Shown here: positions 31,788-40,507 of the stretch, in pieces | Position numbering within the stretch: position 1 is the first letter of the stretch | Layout of the letters: every line of letters starts with the position of its first letter | Source: Ancylobacter radicis | Lineage (GTDB): Bacteria; Pseudomonadota; Alphaproteobacteria; Rhizobiales; Xanthobacteraceae | Assembly (NCBI RefSeq): GCF_018449475.1 | Contig: NZ_JAHCQH010000014.1 | Location: 434,001-498,000, forward strand | Reading direction: 5' to 3' | Length of the DNA: 64,000 bases | Position numbers and translations under genes: made by a program | The notes under the pieces: model-generated | Database searches by the model: none | What the model was told of the DNA's origin: nothing | What the model saw: only the letters and a program-made list of their open reading frames with translations

Positions 31788-32948
31788 CTATGCGATACGG
31801 CGCAGCCAGATGGCGCCGCCGGCATTCCTGATCATCCTTGGAAAATCCCGACGCACGCGCGTCGCTTCCATCTGGGTCAGGTAATTGCCGAAAAACTCGA
31901 TGTCCCAGGCGGTGTTATGGGCGAGGAAGGCACGCAACGCATACAGCTCGTTCCACGACCGGTTCTGCTGCACGACCCAGTCGGACGGGTATTCGAACGG
32001 CCAGAATATATCGTGGATGTGGACCAGCACACCCGTCTTCAGCCGGGGCAGGATATCGAGCAGCTCATAGACGACATCGCTGCCGGTTTTCACGACATGC
32101 GTGGAATCGATGAACAGAATGTCGTTCGCCTCAAGCCGCTCGAATTCCTCCAGGGGAACGTCCTGAATGCCCGAATTGATGACCCGGTGGCCCGGCCAGG
32201 GCGTGCCGGCCAGGCGATAGAGCAGATCGGGATAGGGTTCGACGAAGGTGACCTCGCACGCCCCGGCCAGTTCCCGGTCGATCGCGTCCAGCAGGCAGGC
32301 CGACGACCAGCCGCACCCGATCTCGATGATCCGCTGCGGCCGATGGCGCCGGATCAGCGCGTAGAGCGTCGCGCCGTCGCCATACGAATAGGCCGGATTG
32401 TCGTAGCAATAACGGAATCCCGGTGTGGGCTGGTCCGGGAGGGGAACCGCCAGAAGATGCGGCAACAGATCCTGCCAGGCGCTGACCATGCGCGCCCTAT
32501 CCAGACGCAGGCCCGGCAAGGTCTCCGGCAGGGGTTGCGCCGCCAGCCGGGCGAGATGGCGTTCGGCCTCGCTCACGTCCACGACCGGCGAGTAGAAATG
32601 TCCGGCCGGCGCGAACAGCGGGGCTGTGGTGGGGATGGGCTCCGGTTCGGGCGGTGGCGCGGCCCGTTCGGCGTCGATGCGCTGCCGCTCCTCGCTCGTC
32701 AGGAAGGTCGCCGCCATGTCGGCGACGTAGCCGACCACATCGGTCTGATCCAGCGTCAGCGGCGCCGCCCAGGCGGCAATCTCGTCGGCGGACGGCTCGC
32801 GGTTCAAGATCCCATGGTAGAGCGCCGCAACGAAACGCTCCGCATCGCGCCGCGCCGTGTCGTCCGGCGGCGCGTCACACGCGGGCTCGACGCCCGGAAC
32901 GGACAACAGGGGCGCCAGATCGTCCACGCTCATGAGGGCACGGGTCAT
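31788..32948 (-). CDS. DUF4214-like domain fused to a class I SAM-dependent methyltransferase
   Basis: This 386-residue protein has two parts. Residues about 35-95 (FVAALYHGILNREPSADEIA through FLTSEERQ) match the DUF4214 pattern found in secreted and surface-glycan proteins. A proline- and glutamate-rich linker follows, then a Rossmann methyltransferase domain (RIIEIGCGWSSACLLDAI is the SAM loop, VTFVEPYPDLLYRL the acidic ribose contact, FIDSTHVVKTGSDV a later motif). VHIHDIFWPFEYPSDWV suggests the Methyltransf_24 group, which is common near polysaccharide genes. The acceptor is unknown. The gene stands alone, convergent with the LysR gene (39 bp gap). Confidence 0.85.
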   Translation of the reverse strand: MTRALMSVDDLAPLLSVPGVEPACDAPPDDTARRDAERFVAALYHGILNREPSADEIAAWAAPLTLDQTDVVGYVADMAATFLTSEERQRIDAERAAPPPEPEPIPTTAPLFAPAGHFYSPVVDVSEAERHLARLAAQPLPETLPGLRLDRARMVSAWQDLLPHLLAVPLPDQPTPGFRYCYDNPAYSYGDGATLYALIRRHRPQRIIEIGCGWSSACLLDAIDRELAGACEVTFVEPYPDLLYRLAGTPWPGHRVINSGIQDVPLEEFERLEANDILFIDSTHVVKTGSDVVYELLDILPRLKTGVLVHIHDIFWPFEYPSDWVVQQNRSWNELYALRAFLAHNTAWDIEFFGNYLTQMEATRVRRDFPRMIRNAGGAIWLRRIA

Positions 32949-33056
32949 CCTCGATCAACCATACCTCCATACTTTCCGATTTGAGGCATTTCCGCAAGGT
33001 AAGGACATCTTGGGATACACAGCCCCTGGAGGCCTCAGCATCAGCCTCGCGCCGGC

Positions 33057-33437
33057 CTAGCCTTCCTCATAGAGCTCCAGCGGCAGGCCGTCCGGGTCGG
33101 CGAAGAAGGTGAAACGCTTGCCCGTATAGGGATCGACCCGCACCGGCTCGACCGCGACGCCATGGCCGCTCAGCCGCGCGATCTCCGCGTCGAGATCGTC
33201 GGTGGCGAAGGCGAGATGGCGCAGCCCTTGCGCTTCCGGCCGGCTCGGGCGCGGCGGGGCGTCGGGGAAGGAGAACAGCTCGATCCGCGCATTGCCGGCA
33301 TCGAGATCGCACTTCCAGGAGCGGCGCTCGGCGCGGTAGGCCTCGTGGAGGATCGCAAAGCCGAGAATCTCGGCATAGAAGCGGCGCGAGCGTTCATAAT
33401 CCGCGCCGATGATCGCAATGTGATGAATACCCCGCAT
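33057..33437 (-). CDS. VOC-family protein (GloA2/YaeR type)
   Basis: This 126-residue single vicinal-oxygen-chelate unit has two beta-alpha-beta-beta-beta modules. Metal-ligand candidates are His in IHHIAIIGADY, Glu in ARIELFSF, His in GLRHLAFATDDL and Glu in LPLELYEEG. It resembles the SMU1112c/YaeR subgroup of small glyoxalase-like proteins, whose reaction is not established. It is a single gene convergent with nothing close; the nearest gene on the right is divergent. Confidence 0.85.
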   Translation of the reverse strand: MRGIHHIAIIGADYERSRRFYAEILGFAILHEAYRAERRSWKCDLDAGNARIELFSFPDAPPRPSRPEAQGLRHLAFATDDLDAEIARLSGHGVAVEPVRVDPYTGKRFTFFADPDGLPLELYEEG

Positions 33438-33565
33438 CGCGCCATCCTAAGCGCCTCCCGCCGGCCGCGAAAGTCGCGCCGGTCTGACGCACCCGGCCTC
33501 CCGCCCTTGTCATCGCCGCCCATCCCCGGCAGATAAGCCTTTCGTAGCAGAGCCGGGGGGACGAC

Positions 33566-33952
33566 ATGGCGGAAAAGCTGACGATGCACGAGATGCTGGC
33601 CACGGCCAGCCACCTTCCCCGCCTGCCCTTCGACCCCCGCGAACTCGCGGCGATCCGCGGCGCATCGCCCATCATCGGCGCCAAGCTCTCGCCCAAATTC
33701 GAGCCGGAGGACGGCTATTGCTACCTCGCCTCCAGCCAGCTCCACATGGAGTTCGTGGTGGTGAAGTCGGTCCGCAAGAAGACCCTCTTCGGCTCGCTCA
33801 AGCCGCGCTACACGATTTTCATGGGCTTCGACAATGGCGAGGTCTGGGAGCAGGGACCACAGGTCACCACGACCCGCGCCGTCGCCTTCGTGTTCCAGCG
33901 CCTTCAGGCGGCCGATCGCTGGCTCGACAGCGAATATGGCCGCAAGCGTTGA
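33566..33952 (+). CDS. Conserved-looking hypothetical protein
   Basis: I do not recognise this 128-residue protein. It has no signal peptide or membrane helix. A central beta-rich stretch (GYCYLASSQLHMEFVVVKSV, PRYTIFMGFDNGEVWEQGP) suggests a small soluble domain, and the C-terminus is helical and charged. The codon pattern and GC match its neighbours, and a GGGGGGAC stretch before the ATG could serve as ribosome site. It ends 3 bp from the convergent SMR gene. Confidence 0.7.
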   Translation: MAEKLTMHEMLATASHLPRLPFDPRELAAIRGASPIIGAKLSPKFEPEDGYCYLASSQLHMEFVVVKSVRKKTLFGSLKPRYTIFMGFDNGEVWEQGPQVTTTRAVAFVFQRLQAADRWLDSEYGRKR

Positions 33953-33955
33953 GCC

Positions 33956-34273
33956 TCAGCCGGCCTGAAGGCGCAGGCCGATAATGCCGGCGACGATGGC
34001 GCCGACGCAGACGATCTTCATCGCGGTCAGCGGCTCGTTGAACAGCACCGCCCCCAGGATCACCGTGCCGACCGAGCCGACCGCCGTCCACGCCGGATAG
34101 GCGACGCTGACCGGCAGCGTCTTCATCGCGGCGGTGAGGAACAGCAGGCTGGCAATGCCCGCCGCCACCGTGAAGATGCTCCAGCCGACGCGGGAGAAGC
34201 CGTCGGCATATTTCATCGTCACCGCGAACAGCATCTCGAACAGCGAGGCGATGAGCAGATAGATCCAGGCCAT
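33956..34273 (-). CDS. SMR-family exporter, Gdx/SugE-like
   Basis: This 105-residue protein has four membrane helices and the essential proton/substrate glutamate at position 13 (IASLFEMLFAV). Features such as AVTMKYADGFSR and AAMKTLPVSVAYPAWTAVG look more like the guanidinium-exporting Gdx (SugE) branch than the Qac branch. The usual tryptophan after Glu13 is replaced by phenylalanine. I chose the ATG at 34273 (MAWIY). It is divergent from a LysR gene 156 bp away. I looked for a guanidine riboswitch in the leader and did not see one. Confidence 0.85.
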   Translation of the reverse strand: MAWIYLLIASLFEMLFAVTMKYADGFSRVGWSIFTVAAGIASLLFLTAAMKTLPVSVAYPAWTAVGSVGTVILGAVLFNEPLTAMKIVCVGAIVAGIIGLRLQAG

Positions 34274-34429
34274 GTGCCTCTCCCGATGGCCCCGCGACGG
34301 CATCGCATGAGGCGTAGTGACTCGTCGGTGGCGAAGACCGACCCGGCTGCTTATAGTCGCTGCCGAATTGCCGCGGCAAACGCGGAATACTCACCTTACG
34401 GCTGAATTTAGCTCACCTATCAGGCTGTC

Positions 34430-35320
34430 ATGCGACGTCTTCCCCCGCTTGCCGCGCTCCGCGCTTTCGAGGCCGCCGGGCGGCTGGAGAGCTTCAAGCG
34501 CGCGGCGGCCGAGCTGGGCGTCACGCCGACCGCCATCAGCCACCAGATCCGCCAGTTGGAAGCCGAGCTGGGCGTCGCTCTGTTCCATCGCCAGACCCGC
34601 AAGGTCGCTCTCACCGAGGAGGGGCGCGCCCTGCACGGTCCGGTGCGGCTCGGCTTCGATACCATGGCTGAGGCGGTCGACCGGCTGCGCCACAGGCCGG
34701 CGCGTCAGGTGGCGACGCTGTCCGCCACCGTCGCCTTCACCGCCCGGCTGCTGGTGCCGCGCGCCGCCCGCTTTCGCGCCCGCTTTCCCGGCTGGGATCT
34801 GCGCCTGCATGCCGCCGACGAGCCGGTCGATCTCGCGGCCGGCGAGGCCGACGCGGCCATTCGCTATGGCGCCGGGCCCTATCCGGGATTGCAGGCGGAA
34901 GACCTGATGGCGGAACGCTTCGCCCCGGTCTGCGCTCCGCATCTCGGCATCGCCACGCCGGATGATCTCGCCCATGCGACGCTGATCCATACCGAGAGCC
35001 TGTCTTTCGCGCCGCAGGCCAGCGTGCCGAGCTGGCGCCGCTTCGCCGACATCGCCGGGCTGCGCGGGCTCGATGTGGCCGGCGGCATTTCGCTGAACGA
35101 TGAATCGAGCGCCATCCAGGCGGCCATCGCCGGGCAGGGCATCGCGCTGGTGAGCCTCACCCTGGTGGCCGCCGAACTCGCCACGGGCATTCTCACACAG
35201 CCCTTCGGCCCGATCCTCGAAGGGCTGCGCTACCGGTTCCTTGCGCCGGCCCGCAGTAGCGAGCGCCCGGCCACACAGGTACTGCGCCAATGGGTCAGCG
35301 AGGAATTCGCCGCCGGCTGA
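34430..35320 (+). CDS. LysR-family regulator, GcvA-like
   Basis: This 296-residue LysR protein of the GcvA subgroup has its helix-turn-helix at about residues 3-63 (PPLAALRAFEAAGRLESF, TAISHQIRQLEAELG) and a GcvA-type effector domain with DAAIRYGAGPYPGL. The ATG at 34430 is the first in a clear initiation region after an AT-richer leader. It is divergent from the SMR exporter gene and may control it. On the other side it converges with eutC, leaving only 3 bp between stop codons. Confidence 0.88.
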   Translation: MRRLPPLAALRAFEAAGRLESFKRAAAELGVTPTAISHQIRQLEAELGVALFHRQTRKVALTEEGRALHGPVRLGFDTMAEAVDRLRHRPARQVATLSATVAFTARLLVPRAARFRARFPGWDLRLHAADEPVDLAAGEADAAIRYGAGPYPGLQAEDLMAERFAPVCAPHLGIATPDDLAHATLIHTESLSFAPQASVPSWRRFADIAGLRGLDVAGGISLNDESSAIQAAIAGQGIALVSLTLVAAELATGILTQPFGPILEGLRYRFLAPARSSERPATQVLRQWVSEEFAAG

Positions 35321-35323
35321 GAG

Positions 35324-36154
35324 CTACCCCGCTGACAGCCGCAGAGCCGGGGGCTGACCGCCCACCAGCAGCAGGTCGCTTTCGTCCTTCAGCGTCACAC
35401 CGGTAAGACGGCGGGCCATCGCTTCCTTGATCAGCCAGGCCAGCTTGAAGGCGGCGTGGTCATGCGACAGCCCCTCCCCGCGCACATTGGAGATGCAGTT
35501 GCGCTGCGCGTCGGACAGGCCGACATGCGGCGCAAAGGTCAGATAGAGGCCGAGACTGTCCGGGGAAGACAGGCCGGGCCGCTCGCCGATCAGCACCACC
35601 ACGGCGCGGGCCTTGAGCAACTCGCCGACCTCGTCGCCCAGCGCGACCCGCGCCTGCGCGGCGATGGCGATCGGCGCATGGCTCCAGCCGGCCTCGACCA
35701 TCCGCGCCTTGAAGGCGGTCAGAAACGGCACGGCCTGCGCATGGATGGCGGTGGAGGACAGGCCATCCGCCACCACGATGGCCAAATCCACTTCTCCACC
35801 CGCCCGCTCGCTCAGAAGCGCGCGGCTGGCATCGGAGAGGCGACGCCCAAGGTCCGGCCGGCGCAGATAGGCATCGCGCGCCGGCGCCGCCGAGGCGATT
35901 TCCACGATCTCGAAACCCAGCGCGCCGATCTCCTGCGCCATGCGGGCCGAATCGAAGGGGGTGTGCACCGCGTCCCGCGCCTGCGCATGGGCGAGCGCGA
36001 AGCGCAGCACCTCGCGCGTCGGCAGGCCGGTGCCGGCGCGGCCGAGCGCGATCCGCGCGGGTGTGGTGGTCGCGAGTTTGCGCCAGGCATCCTCAATCAC
36101 ATATCCGGCGGCGGCCGGCTCGTCGGGCGTTTCGCTCTTTGCACCCTGGCTCAT
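35324..36154 (-). CDS. eutC: Ethanolamine ammonia-lyase small subunit
   Basis: This 276-residue subunit of the adenosylcobalamin-dependent ethanolamine ammonia-lyase shows the EutC marks: [55 protein letters not shown] and [14 protein letters not shown]. The ATG at 36154 overlaps the eutB stop (ATGA), so the two subunits are coupled. The product, acetaldehyde plus ammonia, would feed general metabolism. No microcompartment shell gene is present. Confidence 0.93.
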   Translation of the reverse strand: MSQGAKSETPDEPAAAGYVIEDAWRKLATTTPARIALGRAGTGLPTREVLRFALAHAQARDAVHTPFDSARMAQEIGALGFEIVEIASAAPARDAYLRRPDLGRRLSDASRALLSERAGGEVDLAIVVADGLSSTAIHAQAVPFLTAFKARMVEAGWSHAPIAIAAQARVALGDEVGELLKARAVVVLIGERPGLSSPDSLGLYLTFAPHVGLSDAQRNCISNVRGEGLSHDHAAFKLAWLIKEAMARRLTGVTLKDESDLLLVGGQPPALRLSAG

Positions 36155-37539
36155 GCCGCGAGCCCCGGCGCGGCGGCGAGCAGCGGGTGATTGCCACGTT
36201 GCAGCTTCAGGCGCCCGTCCGGCTCGGTAATGCCCATGCGCTGGAGCCACGCCTCGAATTCCGGCGCGCGCTTCAGGCCCAGCACCTCGCGTAGATAGAG
36301 CTGATCGTGGAACGAGGTGGACTGGTAGTTCAGCATGATGTCGTCGGAGCCGGGAATGCCCATGATGTAGGTGACGCCCGCCGCGCCGAGCAGCGTCATC
36401 AGCGTGTCCATGTCGTCCTGGTCCGCCTCGGCGTGGTTGGTGTAGCAGACGTCGCAACCGAGCGGCACGCCCATCAGCTTGCCGCAGAAATGGTCCTCCA
36501 GCCCGGCGCGGATGATCTGCTTGCCGTCATAGAGATATTCCGGGCCGATGAAGCCGACGACGGTGTTGACCAGCAAGGGCCGGAACGGCCGGCACACCGC
36601 ATAGGCTCGCGCCTCCAGCGTCTGCTGGTCGACGCCGTGATGGGCGTTGGCCGAGAGTGCGGAGCCCTGCCCGGTCTCGAAATACATGACATTGTCGCCC
36701 AGCGTGCCGCGCTTCAGCGACAGCGCCGCCTCGTGGCCTTCCCTCAAGGTAGCGAGGCTGATGCCGAAGGAGGCGTTCGCCGTTTCCGTTCCCGCAACGG
36801 ACTGGAAGACGAGGTCGACCGGCACGCCGCGATTGATGACCTCGGTCGAGGTGGTCACATGGGTGAGCACGCAGGATTGGGTGGGAATGTCGAAACGCTG
36901 GATGATGTCGTCGGTCAGCTTCAGCAGCTCGCTCAGAACGGGGAGGCTGTCAGAGGCCGGGTTGATGCCGATGGTGGCATCGCCACAGCCATAGAGCAGG
37001 CCGTCGAGGATCGAGGCGGTGATGCCGGCGGGATCGTCGGTCGGGTGGTTCGGCTGCAACCGCACCGCCATCGTGCCGGGCAGGCCGATGGTGTTTCGGA
37101 ACCGCGTCACCACCCGGCACTTCTTGGCGACGATGATGAGATCCTGATTGCGCATCAGCTTGGACACGGCGGCGGCCATTTCCGGTGTCACGCCCGGCGC
37201 CAGAGCGGCCAGAGCCTCGCTGGTCGCGCTGGCGGAGAGCAGGAAGTCGCGGAAATCGCCGACATTCATATGCGCGATAGGCCGAAACGCCGCTGCGTCA
37301 TGCGTGTCGATAATCAGCCGCGTGACCTCGTCGGTCTCGTAGGGCACCAGCACCTCGCTGAGGAACGCCGCCAGCGGCACCTCGGCAAGGCACATGCGGG
37401 CGGCGACATTCTCCTCCGCTGAGGCAGCGGCAACGCCCGCCAGCATGTCGCCGGAGCGGGGCGGCGTGGCCTTGGCCATCAGTTCCTTCAGGTCCGCGAA
37501 GACATAGGCCTGCGGTCCGACGACATGACGATACGCCAT
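36151..37539 (-). CDS. eutB: Ethanolamine ammonia-lyase large subunit
   Basis: This 462-residue catalytic TIM-barrel subunit has the conserved segments [53 protein letters not shown] and [26 protein letters not shown] nine bases before the ATG at 37539 supports that start over the in-frame GTG at 37551. The reactivase EutA, cobalamin adenosyltransferase and acetaldehyde dehydrogenase are not nearby. The divergent alpha/beta hydrolase gene starts 170 bp away. Confidence 0.94.
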   Translation of the reverse strand: MAYRHVVGPQAYVFADLKELMAKATPPRSGDMLAGVAAASAEENVAARMCLAEVPLAAFLSEVLVPYETDEVTRLIIDTHDAAAFRPIAHMNVGDFRDFLLSASATSEALAALAPGVTPEMAAAVSKLMRNQDLIIVAKKCRVVTRFRNTIGLPGTMAVRLQPNHPTDDPAGITASILDGLLYGCGDATIGINPASDSLPVLSELLKLTDDIIQRFDIPTQSCVLTHVTTSTEVINRGVPVDLVFQSVAGTETANASFGISLATLREGHEAALSLKRGTLGDNVMYFETGQGSALSANAHHGVDQQTLEARAYAVCRPFRPLLVNTVVGFIGPEYLYDGKQIIRAGLEDHFCGKLMGVPLGCDVCYTNHAEADQDDMDTLMTLLGAAGVTYIMGIPGSDDIMLNYQSTSFHDQLYLREVLGLKRAPEFEAWLQRMGITEPDGRLKLQRGNHPLLAAAPGLAA

Positions 37540-37708
37540 TTTCCTGTTCACCTCGCGGCGCTGCCCATGCCCATTTGCGCGCCATGGATAGAAACTATCC
37601 CGAGCCGGCGGCGCCGAAAAGCGCGACTTGCGTTGGTCGACGTCATGCCACGCTGGACGGACGCGCGGCCACGGGCTAGGAGGCGGGAAATCTCAGGGGA
37701 GACGCGCC

Positions 37709-38455
37709 ATGGCCACCTTCATCCTCGTCCACGGTTCCTGGCACTGGGGCGGCTGCTTCCAGAAGGTGGCGAACATCCTCGGCGCCAACGGCCATGCGGT
37801 GATCGCCCCCGACCTCGCCAGCCATGGCTTCGACCCGACCCCGACCGCCGCTGTCACCGACATCGCCGTCTATGCCGCCCCCGTGCGCGCGGCGCTGGAA
37901 GCGATCGAGGGCAAGGCCATTCTTGTCGGGCATTCCGTCGGCGGGGCGACCTGCACCTGGCTCGGCGAGGAGATGGCGGAACAGATCGAGGCGCTGGTCT
38001 ATCTCACCGGCTTTATGGCGCCGAACGGCAAGACCGCCCGCGATTTCGTGATGACGCCGACCTATCTGAAGGACCCGGCCATCGTCGAGACGCAGGGCAT
38101 GCTGCGCCTCGGCAAGGAGGGGCTCGGCCTCGACCTGACGAAGCGCGATCTGATCGCCCGCTCGCTCTATTCGGACTGCACCGCGCACGACATCGACCGG
38201 GCGCTGTCCAATCTCGTACGCGTCACGCCTCACGCGCCATTCCTGTACACATCGTCCACCACACTGCACCGTTTCGGCCGCCTCCCGCGGCACTATATCG
38301 AGTGCCTCCAGGACCGCGGTTTGCCGCTCGCCGTGCAGCGCGAAATGCAGGCGGCGGTGCCGGGTGCCCATCTCCACCAGCTCGATACCGGGCACTCCCC
38401 CTTCCTGTCGGCGCCCGAATCGGTCGCGGACATTCTCATGGAGATCGCCGGCTGA
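37709..38455 (+). CDS. Alpha/beta hydrolase, methylesterase/hydroxynitrile lyase-like
   Basis: This 248-residue cytoplasmic alpha/beta hydrolase has the oxyanion strand FILVHGSWHWGGCF, the nucleophile elbow GHSVGG (Ser in the middle) and a late histidine in LDTGHSPFLSAPE, so the catalytic set is complete. The N-terminus looks like the plant methylesterase/hydroxynitrile lyase group, a fold that bacteria use for varied esters. The ATG at 37709 follows GGGGAG. The in-frame upstream stretch is unlikely to be coding. The substrate is unknown. Confidence 0.85.
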   Translation: MATFILVHGSWHWGGCFQKVANILGANGHAVIAPDLASHGFDPTPTAAVTDIAVYAAPVRAALEAIEGKAILVGHSVGGATCTWLGEEMAEQIEALVYLTGFMAPNGKTARDFVMTPTYLKDPAIVETQGMLRLGKEGLGLDLTKRDLIARSLYSDCTAHDIDRALSNLVRVTPHAPFLYTSSTTLHRFGRLPRHYIECLQDRGLPLAVQREMQAAVPGAHLHQLDTGHSPFLSAPESVADILMEIAG

Positions 38456-38573
38456 CGGTGCGCCCGGCGGGCCACACCCCGGCGGTTCCGTCACACCACC
38501 CCTCCCCTTTGTTGCACCGCACCGCTAGGCTGCGCGCCGGATTCCGGTGATGTCGCAACAACAAGAGGGGAAC

Positions 38574-39629
38574 ATGTCGGATCAGAAGAAGCTCGAGGAG
38601 CTGCGCGCGAAATACGGCTCCATCGCCGGCGGGGTCATTTTCGACCCGACCTTCAAGAAGGTGGCCGAGCTCCAGTTCAAGGGCGGCGACCGGCGCGTCT
38701 GGCCGTGGGCCAATGCCGCGACCCTGCTCGACGCGCCCTATCGGCCGGAGGTTCAGGACCTGCCGGATTTCGGCGGACTCGACGTCGCGCTGATCGGCGT
38801 GCCGATGGATCTTGGCGTCACCAACCGCCCCGGCGCCCGCCAAGGCCCCCGCGCCGTCCGCGCCATCGAGCGTATTGGTCCCTATGAGCATGTTCTCGGC
38901 ATGGTTCCAGCCGCCGAGGTGAAGTTGGCCGACATTGGCGACATGCCGTTCACCAGCCGTTTTAGTCTTGAGAACTGCCACGCGGACATTGAAACCTTTT
39001 ACAAGAAGGTCGTGGCGGCCGGCGTTATTCCGCTGTCCGTCGGCGGTGATCATTCGATCACGGGCTCGATCCTCAAAGCCATCGGCGAGAAGCAGCCGGT
39101 CGGCATGCTGCACATCGACGCCCATTGTGACACCAGCGGCGTCTATGAAGGCGCCAAGTTCCACCATGGTGGCCCGTTCCGAAAGGCCGTGCTCGATGGC
39201 ACGTTGGATCCCCAGCGCACCATCCAGATCGGCATACGCGGCGGCGCCGAGTTCCTATGGGAGTTCTCCTATGAGAGCGGCATGACGGTCATCCATGCCG
39301 AGGAGGTCACCGGCATGGGCGTGCCCGCCATCATCGCGAAGGCCAAGGCCATCCTCGGCACCGGTCCGGTCTATGTGTCCTTCGATGTGGACAGCCTCGA
39401 TCCCGCCTTCGCGCCGGGCACCGGCACGCCGGAAATCGGTGGCCTCACCTCGCGCGAGGTGCTGGAGATCCTGCGCGGCCTCAACGGGCTCGATGTCATC
39501 GGTGGTGACGTCGTCGAGGTGGCTCCGCAGTATGATAGTACCTCCAACACGGCGCATGCGGCGGCGCAAGTGCTGTTCGAAATTCTCTGCATGTCGGTGA
39601 CGGCGCTCAAGGCGCGGCGGGGGGAGTGA
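38574..39629 (+). CDS. Agmatinase/ureohydrolase family protein, possible guanidinobutyrase
   Basis: This 351-residue enzyme of the arginase superfamily has all manganese ligand motifs: GGDHS, DAHCD, SFDVDSLDP, with EVAPQYD near the end. It hydrolyses a guanidino group to urea plus an amine. The N-terminus is about 40 residues longer than that of E. coli SpeB. Its stop overlaps the start of a carbon-nitrogen hydrolase gene (TGATG). That pairing suggests guanidinobutyramide or guanidinobutyrate breakdown, or the agmatine route; which one is inference. AGAGGGG upstream supports the ATG at 38574. Confidence 0.88.
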   Translation: MSDQKKLEELRAKYGSIAGGVIFDPTFKKVAELQFKGGDRRVWPWANAATLLDAPYRPEVQDLPDFGGLDVALIGVPMDLGVTNRPGARQGPRAVRAIERIGPYEHVLGMVPAAEVKLADIGDMPFTSRFSLENCHADIETFYKKVVAAGVIPLSVGGDHSITGSILKAIGEKQPVGMLHIDAHCDTSGVYEGAKFHHGGPFRKAVLDGTLDPQRTIQIGIRGGAEFLWEFSYESGMTVIHAEEVTGMGVPAIIAKAKAILGTGPVYVSFDVDSLDPAFAPGTGTPEIGGLTSREVLEILRGLNGLDVIGGDVVEVAPQYDSTSNTAHAAAQVLFEILCMSVTALKARRGE

Positions 39630-40435
39630 TGCGCCTTGCCATGCTGCAAACCGCCGGCGACCCGGAAAACCGGCCGTCGGTCAATCTCGACATACTGGAA
39701 CGCGCCGCCGCCCGCGCGGCGCAGGGCGGCGCGGACCTGCTGTTGGCGCCAGAGATGTTCCTCACCGGCTATAATATTGGTCGCGAGGCGGCCGAGGCGG
39801 TGGCGGAGCCGGCGGACGGGGCGAGCGCCGTCCGTGCGGCACAGATCGCCAGCACCCATAACGTCGCGCTCTGCTACGGCTATCCCGAGCGCGACGCGGC
39901 GGGCCTCATCTACAATTCCGCCCTGCTGCTCGACCGCGACGGCCGGCAGTTGCTCAACTTCCGCAAGACGCATCTGTTCGGGGATCTCGACCGCGCCATG
40001 TTCGCGCCCGGCGCGGGTACGGCGGAGGTGGCGGAGGTCGCCGGCATGAAGGCGGGACTGCTCATCTGCTATGATGTGGAGTTCCCGGAAGCGGTGCGCG
40101 CGTTGGCTCTGAACGGCGCCGACCTCGTTCTCGTGCCGACGGCGAACATGAAGCCCTATGACGCGGTGTCGCTTTATATCGTCCCGGCCCGCGCCTTCGA
40201 AAGCGAGCTGTTCATCGCCTATGCCAATCGCTGCGGCAGCGAAGGCGAGCTCGACTATATGGGGCTGAGCTGCGTCGGTGACCCGAGCGGGGGCAACCTC
40301 GTGCTGGCGGGCGATGGCGAGGAACTCGTCTTCGCCGATCTCACGACCGAGGCGCTGGAGCGCGGGCGCTCGCTCAACACCCATATGCGAGACCGTCTGC
40401 CTGAGGTTTACGGCCGGCTCGTCGGCTCCCGCTGA
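39629..40435 (+). CDS. Carbon-nitrogen hydrolase (nitrilase superfamily amidase)
   Basis: This 268-residue amidase of the nitrilase superfamily carries the catalytic triad: Glu42 (LLLAPEMFLTGYN), Lys113 (NFRKTHLFG) and Cys147 (GLLICYDVEFPE). It starts on the last base of the ureohydrolase stop codon, so the two are translationally coupled. In known arginine routes an amidase of this family acts on 4-guanidinobutyramide or N-carbamoylputrescine next to a ureohydrolase. A terminator follows after 19 bp. Confidence 0.9.
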   Translation: MRLAMLQTAGDPENRPSVNLDILERAAARAAQGGADLLLAPEMFLTGYNIGREAAEAVAEPADGASAVRAAQIASTHNVALCYGYPERDAAGLIYNSALLLDRDGRQLLNFRKTHLFGDLDRAMFAPGAGTAEVAEVAGMKAGLLICYDVEFPEAVRALALNGADLVLVPTANMKPYDAVSLYIVPARAFESELFIAYANRCGSEGELDYMGLSCVGDPSGGNLVLAGDGEELVFADLTTEALERGRSLNTHMRDRLPEVYGRLVGSR

Positions 40436-40454
40436 GCCGACACACGGTAAAAAG

Positions 40455-40491
40455 AAGGGCGTGCGAGGGGCTGCCCCGCACGCCCTTTTTT
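40455..40491. terminator. Bidirectional intrinsic terminator
   Basis: An 11-bp perfect stem AAGGGCGTGCG / CGCACGCCCTT (40455-40465 and 40477-40487) is followed by six T on the plus strand and preceded by A-rich sequence, which gives U-rich RNA on the minus strand. It lies between the convergent amidase and MFS genes and serves both. Confidence 0.92.
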
Positions 40492-40507
40492 ACGACCGCT
40501 CGATGGA

